A stretch of DNA of 48,264 bases, from positions 1-48,264 of the forward strand of contig NZ_AUWQ01000124.1 of the NCBI RefSeq assembly GCF_000455205.1, written 5' to 3'. Source of the DNA: Mycobacterium sp. UM_CSW (GTDB lineage: Bacteria; Actinomycetota; Actinomycetes; Mycobacteriales; Mycobacteriaceae). Below the pieces are notes generated by a model. It was given only the letters and a program-made list of their open reading frames with translations, made no database searches and was not told where the DNA came from. Of this stretch, positions 26,275 through 33,290 are shown piece by piece. How positions within the stretch are numbered: the stretch's first letter is position 1; each line of letters starts with the position of its first letter. A program made the position numbers and the translations under genes.

Positions 26275-27126
26275 GTGGACGTCCTAAGCGACAACCTTGC
26301 AACCAAACTCACACCGACGCCGTCGATCTACGCGCCACCGCGAACCGTCACGGACCCCGAATCGTGCTTTTTCTACCACACCATCGACATCCCGGGTCAC
26401 GGCACGTTCGACGGGGAATGGGATTTGAGACGAGGGGTCGACCGCTATCTCGGCGGGGTTGACCTCACGGGCAAGCGAGTGCTCGAGATGGGGACCGCAA
26501 ACGGGTTCCTCTGCTTCGAGATGGAGCGGCGCGGGGCCGACGTCGTCGGCGTCGACTTGTCCGAGGAGCAGTCCTGGGACATCGTTCCATTCGCCAGATC
26601 TGATGCGGCAGACGATGACTCGGCCCGCAAAGCGCACATGCGGAAGATCAACAACGCCTGGTGGTTGGCGCACGGAGCGTTCAACTCCCGAGCCAAAGTC
26701 GTATACACGTCCGCCTATGCGGTTCCCGAGGAGATCGGAGCGGTGGATGTCGCGACCTTCGGCTCGATCCTCCTGCACCTTCGGGACCCGTTCCAGGCGC
26801 TCTGGAACGCGTGCCGCCTCACCCGGGAAACGGTCATTGTCACCGACATCCTCTCTCCCAGAGACGTATTCCCGCTCAAGATGCTGGATATGTTCCAGCG
26901 CCCGGCCATGCGCTTCAAGCCGAATCCCAAGACGGGAAGCCCCGACGAAACGTGGTGGACGTTGAGCCCCAAGCTGGTCAAGCGGTTCCTCGGCGTGCTG
27001 GGGTTCGAATCGTCGACCCTGACCTATCACCGGCAGCTGTCTACCCGGCACCGGGTGACCTTGCCGGTACCGCTCTACACGGTCGTCGCACACCGGACCG
27101 CGGGGCGCGCGCTCGGCGAGGGATGA
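26275..27126 (+). CDS. Class I SAM-dependent methyltransferase
   Basis: A 283-aa methyltransferase. SAM motif I is KRVLEMGTANGFLCFEME (about residues 67-84) and motif II is ADVVGVDLSEE. The post-I region IGAVDVATFGSILLHLRDPFQALWN resembles the DUF1698/CmoB-like methyltransferases often seen in glycan clusters. GTG 26275 has AAGGAA about 9 nt upstream. The start lies 69 bp after the glycosyltransferase. It is the last plus-strand gene of the glycan block, convergent with the DUF1616-like gene through a strong hairpin. Likely an O-methylation of a sugar, but the substrate is inferred from context only. Confidence 0.85.
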   Translation: MDVLSDNLATKLTPTPSIYAPPRTVTDPESCFFYHTIDIPGHGTFDGEWDLRRGVDRYLGGVDLTGKRVLEMGTANGFLCFEMERRGADVVGVDLSEEQSWDIVPFARSDAADDDSARKAHMRKINNAWWLAHGAFNSRAKVVYTSAYAVPEEIGAVDVATFGSILLHLRDPFQALWNACRLTRETVIVTDILSPRDVFPLKMLDMFQRPAMRFKPNPKTGSPDETWWTLSPKLVKRFLGVLGFESSTLTYHRQLSTRHRVTLPVPLYTVVAHRTAGRALGEG

Positions 27127-27148
27127 TCGACGCGAAGCCCGAGACGAC

Positions 27149-27183
27149 GACGGTCAAGCGCGCGGGCCGGCGCGCTTGCCGTC
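27149..27183. terminator. Strong bidirectional hairpin between convergent genes
   Basis: GACGG, bulged T, CAAGCGCGC, a 6-nt loop GGGCCG, then GCGCGCTTG and CCGTC: 14 paired positions with one bulge. It starts 23 bp after the methyltransferase stop and contains the stop codon of the minus-strand DUF1616-like gene. No U-tract. Confidence 0.65.
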
Positions 27184-27759
27184 GAACGAGAAGTTGAGGA
27201 CCATCACGGATCGGCGACCATCGGTCTCCGAAGGCGGCTGCGGCCTCGCGGTCGTTGTGCGGTTGTTCAACCTCAGCGCGTCACGCTGCCCGGCGGCGAC
27301 GCGTTCTTCGACCAGTGAGAGCGCGTTCTTGATCCAGGCGCGGGGCTCCCAGACTATGGCGCCTGCTTTCAAGCGGTACAGCCCGCCAAGGGACAGCACG
27401 ACCGTGATGCCCCCCAGCAACTGTCCAAATGGCTGCCGCGAGAAGCCCATTGGCATGGCCGCGAGCAGCACCACCGCGCACGTCGCCACGGCGATGCTGA
27501 TACCCAGGCTGGCAAGGAGCCGCTCGACCCATGACTGCCAGTCGGGCAGCGCGGCGCACACGAAAGACAAACCGGGGACCACGAACACCATCAGCAGGCC
27601 CAGCACGAGCTGAATGACTTGCGGGACGCGGAGGGGCCCCGCGTAGCCGGTTGCCGCATTCATGCCGGCACACCCGGCGGCGAACGACGTGTAAAACCAC
27701 AGCCGGCGGGCGCGTGTGGTCATGCCGGTCTGGGAGGCTTGGGGCGAGGCAAGACTCAT
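27154..27759 (-). CDS. DUF1616-like membrane protein
   Basis: A 201-aa protein with about four transmembrane segments in residues 20-135, then a polar cytosolic tail. The pattern VPGLSFVCAALP, then WVERLLASLGISIAVATCAVVL and PMGF resembles the N-terminal part of DUF1616 proteins (PG, ER, GxS positions), which occur in glycan loci. ATG 27759 overlaps the end of the GT-C-like gene by 4 bp, so it is translated with it. It could be an accessory subunit of that transferase. The family call is tentative. Confidence 0.65.
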   Translation of the reverse strand: MSLASPQASQTGMTTRARRLWFYTSFAAGCAGMNAATGYAGPLRVPQVIQLVLGLLMVFVVPGLSFVCAALPDWQSWVERLLASLGISIAVATCAVVLLAAMPMGFSRQPFGQLLGGITVVLSLGGLYRLKAGAIVWEPRAWIKNALSLVEERVAAGQRDALRLNNRTTTARPQPPSETDGRRSVMVLNFSFDGKRAGPRA

Positions 27760-29915
27760 GAACAGGCACCGCTTTCGATCTGGGAGGCGTCATAGATCTG
27801 GATGGGTCCCGCGTCGTAGATCAGCTTGATGCAAGGGTCGGCTGAGAACTTCTCGAGAGCTGCGGGCGGGAACGGGTGGCTTTGGTGGCCAGCCTCGGGC
27901 TCCTGGGTGTGCACATAATGATCGGCCAGGTTCGGAATGCTAAGCGTCATACGCCAATTGACCAGTAGGTACCGCAGCCGCAGCTCTTTGATGTTCTGCA
28001 CGATCGCGCTGTTGATCGATTCGGAAAAGAAGATGGGCCAGAGCAGGCGCGAGTCGGCGAGGTCTTGATCTCCGTAGGTGGCGAGCGCCCACGAGTCCAT
28101 GTCGTTGGCACCGAACATGTTGTTCGGTCCCAGATGCTGCAGAGCCCATATCGAAGCGGCGATGACGTCCGGCTGCAACGACCTCTCATAGCCGCGCGGG
28201 TTCGACCCCTCCGGGAGCCGTTCGAAGAACCGGGTGCCCACGGTCACGTTACCGACGAACACGACGGTCACGAGGGCGGCGGCGATAGCGGTCGGGACCA
28301 GCGAGTCACGCCAGGCGTTTCCAATTGCGTTGGCCAGGCGGCCCGTTCGGATCTTGCTGCCGCGCCCGGCGCGCCCGCCGCGCCCGGACAGCCGCCACTC
28401 GTACCATCTCGTCGCCGCCGCGGCGAACAACAGGCCGAATACACAGCCCAGGCCCGTGTAAACGTACTCCGAGGACCGACCCGACACCGCGACGCCGTTC
28501 GGGGCGAAACGCGGCACCAGGCTGAGCGGGAAGGCTATCGCCAGCATGGTGGCAACGGCCACGGGTGCCCGGCGGCAAGACCACCGCGCGCGCAGGAGGG
28601 CGACGGGCAGGACCCCCAAGAGCACCAGAACGGCCGCATAACCCGCCATGGGCTCCCACGCCGGTGGGGCCATGGCGATGATGTGATACAGCTTGCGCGG
28701 GGCGGTGGTCCCGCGGATGACGTTGACCGTACTCTGCAGGGCCGGAAGGAGATTGCCCGTGATCAGGTACGCCGCGGCCGGACGCGCCACGACGAAGAAC
28801 CACGTGAACGTCACGCCGCAGGCCACCATCGCCAGGATTCCGACCTGGCGTCGCGCCGCTTTCGTCGCGTGGCAGCCGACACGCTCGGCGAGCCACCAGC
28901 CCACGAGCAGCCCCGCCAGGATGAACCCGACCACGTGGTGGGTGAGGGTCACCGCGATTATGCCCACCACCGCGATGACCATGGGCGCGATGCCAGCACG
29001 GTTGCGTGTGCGGCCGACCCACCAGACCACGAACGCCGCGAGGGGAACCGCAAGATTCCCGTAGGTGAACGTCGAGCACCAGAACAAGAACATGGGGTTG
29101 GCCATGTAGACCAGGCTGGCGAGCGCCGCGCCGCGGCCCGAACGCGTGACGCTCTCGAAGATGAGGTAGAAGAATGCGCACACCAGGACGCGGGCAATGC
29201 CCATGATCAACAGACCCGCGGCGAACATGCTCAGCCCGGTGAGTTCCACCACTCCGGCGGTGAGCGCGGCCAGTCCCGGGTAGTAAGCGGCCGTGTCCAG
29301 GAGCGGGTTCCAGGTGAACAGGTGACCCTTGCTGATGATCGCGTGGGTATTGCGCACATGGACGTACTCGTCGACGAAGGTGAAGTCGTAGGGCGAGCCC
29401 AACACCTTCACGAAATACAGAGCAAGCCCGAGGAAGACGATAAGGGTCAGCCGCTCCAGCGGATTGACGTCGCGTGCCAGGGTCCGCATGGCGACGGGAA
29501 CGAAGATCAACAGCACGCCGAGCCAGAACATCACATACGTTGGGAGGGAGGTATTTTCGTTTCGATTGGCTTGGTCGGCCACCCAGAGGACGCCGAGCCC
29601 GGCGGCGCTGCAGAGAACGATCAGCGCCACCCACCCGTAAGAGAATCGAGCCGACCGCGGCTCCTCCGGGGTGAACCGGATCGGAAGTGGTTCCGTTGCG
29701 CCAGATGTCGCCGCTCGACCGCCGCCGATCGGTTTGACGTCGGCCGCGTCGCCCGAACGGATCAGTCTGAGGCCGTACCGACGGGGGACGGCAGCGACGC
29801 CACTGAGAGTTGTCAGGAAGCCCTGGGCCTGGCGCCACGTCGCGGCTGGAACCAGCGTCCTCTCGTCCACGTCGTCGCCGTCGCCGGCCGAAACGAATTC
29901 GAGCCGGGGCCTCAC
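27756..29915 (-). CDS. Polytopic membrane GT-C-like glycosyltransferase
   Basis: A 719-aa protein. A soluble N-terminus of about 90 residues is followed by about 12 transmembrane segments and a C-terminal extracellular region of about 150 residues after TRFFERLPEG. The first extracytoplasmic loop carries an acidic pair in DFTFVDEYVHVRN, the usual position of the catalytic Asp/Glu in GT-C enzymes that use polyprenyl-phosphate sugars. GTG 29915 overlaps the flippase stop by 4 bp (GTGA); frames upstream of it belong to the flippase. It could polymerise or extend the lipid-linked glycan outside the membrane, a role for which the locus shows no other Wzy candidate. The family is inferred from topology and one motif. 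Confidence 0.68.
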   Translation of the reverse strand: MRPRLEFVSAGDGDDVDERTLVPAATWRQAQGFLTTLSGVAAVPRRYGLRLIRSGDAADVKPIGGGRAATSGATEPLPIRFTPEEPRSARFSYGWVALIVLCSAAGLGVLWVADQANRNENTSLPTYVMFWLGVLLIFVPVAMRTLARDVNPLERLTLIVFLGLALYFVKVLGSPYDFTFVDEYVHVRNTHAIISKGHLFTWNPLLDTAAYYPGLAALTAGVVELTGLSMFAAGLLIMGIARVLVCAFFYLIFESVTRSGRGAALASLVYMANPMFLFWCSTFTYGNLAVPLAAFVVWWVGRTRNRAGIAPMVIAVVGIIAVTLTHHVVGFILAGLLVGWWLAERVGCHATKAARRQVGILAMVACGVTFTWFFVVARPAAAYLITGNLLPALQSTVNVIRGTTAPRKLYHIIAMAPPAWEPMAGYAAVLVLLGVLPVALLRARWSCRRAPVAVATMLAIAFPLSLVPRFAPNGVAVSGRSSEYVYTGLGCVFGLLFAAAATRWYEWRLSGRGGRAGRGSKIRTGRLANAIGNAWRDSLVPTAIAAALVTVVFVGNVTVGTRFFERLPEGSNPRGYERSLQPDVIAASIWALQHLGPNNMFGANDMDSWALATYGDQDLADSRLLWPIFFSESINSAIVQNIKELRLRYLLVNWRMTLSIPNLADHYVHTQEPEAGHQSHPFPPAALEKFSADPCIKLIYDAGPIQIYDASQIESGACS

Positions 29916-31333
29916 CGGATCTCCTGGCCGCTGTGCACCCGAGCGCGCGAAGCCTGTCTGCGCCAATCCAGCACGACGTATGCGCATCCGCACAGCTGCA
30001 TCGCCAGGAATGCCCAGCCCACCGCGCTGATGCCGATCGACGGCAGCAGAAACCACGAAATCACCACGGTGCCAACTCCGATGCCGACCAGCAGCACGGC
30101 CGCGGCGACGAGCCGCGCCTCGGCGCGCAGCACACCGACGTAGACATGCACCACCGCGTCCGGAATCGAGGCCAGCACAACCAGCCTCAACAGCCCCACC
30201 GAGTGGCCGGTATAAGAATGACCGAAGGCGGACAACAACGTCCCACCCAAAACGAGGATGGCCACCAAGCCGGGCACCATGATGGCGCCCAAGGTCTTGA
30301 ATGCCGACCGAGCCAGCGCGCCGATCTCCTCGGGCCGGTGCATTCCCTCGGCGAACAGGTTATTGGAGAACGCGGGCGCGATGACGAGGAAGAGCGCCGC
30401 CAACATCCATGTCGTGTAGAAGTAGGCGTTGTCGCGCGCGGAGAGCCGCACCGTCACGATCACCGGGAGCAGATACGTCAACAGCCCCGCGCCGAGCCCG
30501 ATCAGTTGGTGAAGCGTGACGCGCGAGCGAAACCCCCGAGCGGTCCGCAGCAAGACCGAAAGTTCCGGCGGTCGCGCAACGCCGATACGACGGGCGAGCA
30601 GCACCGCACCGAAACCGAGGCCCACCACGGCCCCGGCTCCCCAGGCCCCGAGCAGGCGCACCGCGTCCGGCGCAAAGGCGAGTGCCATGAGCCCGAGCAT
30701 CAGCACCTTGACGGCGCCGACGGCGAAGTTGCGCCTGAACGCATAGTTCGCTTTGCGTTCGGCGAGAAAGACGCAGTCGAGCGTGACGCCCACCGTGAGG
30801 GCGACGGTGCCGACGGTGAACACGGCCGCGAAGCCCACGCCGCGCAGCGCCGCCAGTTCGGGGGAGATCAGCGGGAGCACCGCGACGCTGCCCGCACACA
30901 GGGCCGCGGCAAACAGCGTCACCGTCGCCACCCCCGCCCAGAACGTGGCCGACCACTCGGTTTCCTTCGGCTGCCGGGGAAGCGACTGGATGAGCATCCC
31001 GCCGACCCCGAGGCAGGACAACATCAGCACGATGCTGGTGGCCGATGTGGCCGCGGCCGTCAGTCCAACGGTCGAGGGGCTGTAAAGGTGCGCCGCCAAG
31101 AGCCAGAAGGCGTAGCCGAACGCGGAGTTCACCACCTGAGTCGCGGTGCTGAAGACGCCGTTTCTGATCAGTGAGTCGCTGCGGGCCCGATCGATGTAGC
31201 CGCGCGCCCAATCAATGCGTGCCCTCAAGTCCGGACGCCGGCTCAGCTCGGACGCCCGCGACGGCAGGGCATAGCTGACGTCGGGGGCGGGCGAGTCATG
31301 CGCCGGGTCAGATGACTCACGAGCCAGACTCAT
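29912..31333 (-). CDS. Wzx-like polysaccharide flippase (MOP superfamily)
   Basis: A 473-aa protein with a polar N-terminus of about 55 residues and then 12-14 transmembrane segments. The first transmembrane pair (IRNGVFSTATQVVNSAFGYAF, then YSPSTVGLTAAATSATSIVLML) is the pattern of Wzx/MATE-type exporters that flip lipid-linked oligosaccharides. A charged pair in LDCVFLAERKANYAFRRNF fits the usual cytoplasmic loop. ATG 31333 is preceded by GAGG. It heads an operon flippase/GT-C/DUF1616 joined by 4-bp overlaps and is divergent from the cytochrome/molybdenum gene. Its presence argues that the glycan is assembled inside on a lipid and flipped. Confidence 0.82.
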   Translation of the reverse strand: MSLARESSDPAHDSPAPDVSYALPSRASELSRRPDLRARIDWARGYIDRARSDSLIRNGVFSTATQVVNSAFGYAFWLLAAHLYSPSTVGLTAAATSATSIVLMLSCLGVGGMLIQSLPRQPKETEWSATFWAGVATVTLFAAALCAGSVAVLPLISPELAALRGVGFAAVFTVGTVALTVGVTLDCVFLAERKANYAFRRNFAVGAVKVLMLGLMALAFAPDAVRLLGAWGAGAVVGLGFGAVLLARRIGVARPPELSVLLRTARGFRSRVTLHQLIGLGAGLLTYLLPVIVTVRLSARDNAYFYTTWMLAALFLVIAPAFSNNLFAEGMHRPEEIGALARSAFKTLGAIMVPGLVAILVLGGTLLSAFGHSYTGHSVGLLRLVVLASIPDAVVHVYVGVLRAEARLVAAAVLLVGIGVGTVVISWFLLPSIGISAVGWAFLAMQLCGCAYVVLDWRRQASRARVHSGQEIR

Positions 31334-31439
31334 GAACCCTCAACCCCAACCCCGGTTGCCTTATCCCCGGTCATTACGTCGACGCCTGGCTGCCAGGTAC
31401 GCGTTATACCAACGATGCACCAGAAGCCATAGCTTACAT

Positions 31440-31468
31440 ACTATTGGACGAGAATAATACCAATTAGT
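31440..31468. promoter_or_regulatory. Operator-like inverted repeat in divergent AT-rich promoter region
   Basis: ACTATTGG (31440-31447) faces CCAATTAGT (31460-31468), matching after one extra T, in a strongly AT-rich patch (31425-31485) of the 189-bp spacer between the flippase and cytochrome genes. A second perfect palindrome CCTGGC-T-GCCAGG lies at 31385-31397. Both could be regulator sites. Function inferred. Confidence 0.4.
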
Positions 31469-31522
31469 CGACTTATAGTTTAGGCGGAGGCTGATGCGGC
31501 CGCCTGCCCGGAGGGCTGAGTT

Positions 31523-32746
31523 GTGAACGGATCGCGCGCCTGGCGCAGCCCCATCCGGGGACCCTGGCTCACGTCGGTTTTCGGTCTGGTCCTGCTCATC
31601 GGAATCCCGGTCGAATTCGTCACGGGGCTTATTTCGTACGCCGCCTACAACCCCCGGTTCGGCACCAACGACCCCAACCCGGCGCGCGGCCTGTTCGGGC
31701 TCTACCTGTTCGATTGGCTGACGTCGCCGAGTTGGGTCTACCGGCTCACCGAGGGCATCCACGTGATGTTGGGTCTCGCGCTCGTCCCGGTGGTGCTCGC
31801 GAAGCTGTGGTCGGTGATTCCCCGGCTTTTCACCTGGCCGCCGTGGCGCTCGGTGGCCCGGCGCTTAGAGCGGCTGAGCCTGATCCTGGTGGTGGGCGGC
31901 GTGCTGTTCGAGATGACGACGGGAATCCTCAACATCGACTACCTCACGACGATCGATTTCTACAGCGCCCACTTCTTCGGCGCCTGGGCTTTCATCGCCG
32001 GCTTCGTCGTCCACGTTTGCGTGAAATTCGGGGAAATGTTGCGCGCGCTGCGCTCGAGGAGTCTGCGTACCGAGCTGCGGACGGGGCTCGAAGGTACTCG
32101 CCCGGAGGACGTCGGCCACGGGCTCGTCCCGACGGAACCGGCCGCTCCGACGATCTCCCGCCGGGGCGCCCTCGCCCTTGTCGGCGGCACTTCGCTCGTC
32201 GTATGCGTGGTGACCGCCGGCGAAAACGTCGGTGGGTTCATGCGCCGATTCGCTCTGTTGGGGACCCACTACCGATCGAGTGGCCCCGCAGGAAACGACT
32301 TTCCGGTGAACCACACGGCGGCGGGGCGCCAGATCACCGCCGCGCAAACCGGCCCGGATTGGCGGCTGGTCCTGGTGGGGGCGCGCCGGCTTTCGGTCAG
32401 CAGGGCCCAGCTGACCAGCATGTCGTTGACGACCGCGAACCTGCCGATCGCCTGCACGGAAGGCTGGTCGACGACGCAGGCGTGGACCGGTGTCCCCCTT
32501 GCCGCCCTGGCGCGACTCGCCGGCATCGAACGACCCGGCCGCGCGCAAATAGAGTCCCTCGACTCTTTGACGGTGACGCTCTCGGGCGCACAGGTCTGCT
32601 CTGCCGGCTCGATGGTCGCTTTGCGCGTCAACGGAGCGGACCTCTCCCTCGACCACGGATTCCCGGCCCGGGTCATGGTTCCCGCGGCCCCCGGCACCCA
32701 CAACGTGAAGTGGATCGCCCGAATCGAGTTCTCGGAGGCGAGCTGA
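31523..32746 (+). CDS. Cytochrome b561-like / molybdopterin oxidoreductase fusion with internal Tat motif
   Basis: A 407-aa membrane protein. Residues 15-170 hold four transmembrane segments with haem-ligand candidates His80 (EGIHVML), His150 and His164 (FVVHVCVKF). A linker leads to an internal twin arginine SRRGALALVGG at 212-222 and a fifth hydrophobic segment. Residues 250-407 form a sulfite-oxidase/MsrP-type molybdopterin domain, with Cys311 in ACTEGWSTTQAWTG as the likely Mo ligand. Electrons would pass between quinone, haem and the Mo site to reduce or oxidise an outside substrate, for instance oxidised methionine as in MsrPQ. GTG 31523 is preceded by GGAGG. The next gene starts 1 bp after its stop. 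Confidence 0.85.
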   Translation: MNGSRAWRSPIRGPWLTSVFGLVLLIGIPVEFVTGLISYAAYNPRFGTNDPNPARGLFGLYLFDWLTSPSWVYRLTEGIHVMLGLALVPVVLAKLWSVIPRLFTWPPWRSVARRLERLSLILVVGGVLFEMTTGILNIDYLTTIDFYSAHFFGAWAFIAGFVVHVCVKFGEMLRALRSRSLRTELRTGLEGTRPEDVGHGLVPTEPAAPTISRRGALALVGGTSLVVCVVTAGENVGGFMRRFALLGTHYRSSGPAGNDFPVNHTAAGRQITAAQTGPDWRLVLVGARRLSVSRAQLTSMSLTTANLPIACTEGWSTTQAWTGVPLAALARLAGIERPGRAQIESLDSLTVTLSGAQVCSAGSMVALRVNGADLSLDHGFPARVMVPAAPGTHNVKWIARIEFSEAS

Positions 32747-32747
32747 G

Positions 32748-33263
32748 ATGGAGTGGTTCCGCCGCCACTACGGTGCCAGGCCGCTGAATCTGGTGGGGCT
32801 GCTCATCTGCTTCGCCGTCGCCGCCTACGCGGCTACCCGGATCCTGCACGAGGCAGGATGGACCGCAGTCTTCCTGTGGTTCGTCCTCTGCGTCGTGGCC
32901 CACGACCTGATCGGATGGCCGATCTACGCGTGGGCCGACCGCAAGATGCAGCGCGTACAAAGCGGGCAGGCTGCGCGCCGAAGCCTGGTCGTTCCGTGGA
33001 TCAACTACGTCCGGGCTCCAACCGTCGTCTCGGGTGTTCTCTTCGCGATCTCGTTCCCACTGGTCTTCCGGCTCTCCGACTCCTACTACCAGGCGACCAC
33101 CGGCTTCACCGAAGACGTTTACCTGTTCAACTGGGCCGGGGTCAGCGCGCTGGCCTTCGCGATCTCCGCGGTCCTCTACGCCTGCCGCCTCGTCCTGGCC
33201 CGTCGGCGCCGCGCCGCCCAGGCCCACCTCGATTCCAGACCGGATGACAGTTATTCTGGCTAA
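32748..33263 (+). CDS. Small membrane protein paired with the molybdenum oxidoreductase
   Basis: A 171-aa protein with four transmembrane segments (about residues 14-32, 40-60, 92-108, 125-148). VVAHDLIGWPIYAWADRKMQRVQ and WINYVRAPTVVSGVLF are its most distinctive stretches; His52 lies in a membrane helix. I do not recognise a named family. It begins 1 bp after the stop of the cytochrome/Mo gene, so both are translated from one mRNA and it is probably a subunit or assembly partner. The stop is followed by the leaderless promoter of the hydrolase gene. Confidence 0.75.
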   Translation: MEWFRRHYGARPLNLVGLLICFAVAAYAATRILHEAGWTAVFLWFVLCVVAHDLIGWPIYAWADRKMQRVQSGQAARRSLVVPWINYVRAPTVVSGVLFAISFPLVFRLSDSYYQATTGFTEDVYLFNWAGVSALAFAISAVLYACRLVLARRRRAAQAHLDSRPDDSYSG

Positions 33264-33278
33264 AATACAAACCTACAG

Positions 33279-33284
33279 TATAAT
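33279..33284 (+). promoter_or_regulatory. Leaderless -10 box TATAAT of the tandem hydrolase gene
   Basis: A perfect TATAAT ends 6 nt before ATG 33291, so transcription should begin at or next to the start codon. It lies in a short AT-rich spacer and overlaps a TACAGTA heptamer (33274-33280) also seen at 40296-40302 and, reversed, at 36334-36340. A strong promoter by sequence; activity is inferred. Confidence 0.65.
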
Positions 33285-33290
33285 TTCGCC

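Noticed and set aside
28065-30143. 692-codon open frame on the plus strand
   Set aside because: Antisense to the GT-C-like membrane gene. Composition dominated by Arg, His, Asp and Gln, with no recognisable fold. Shadow frame.
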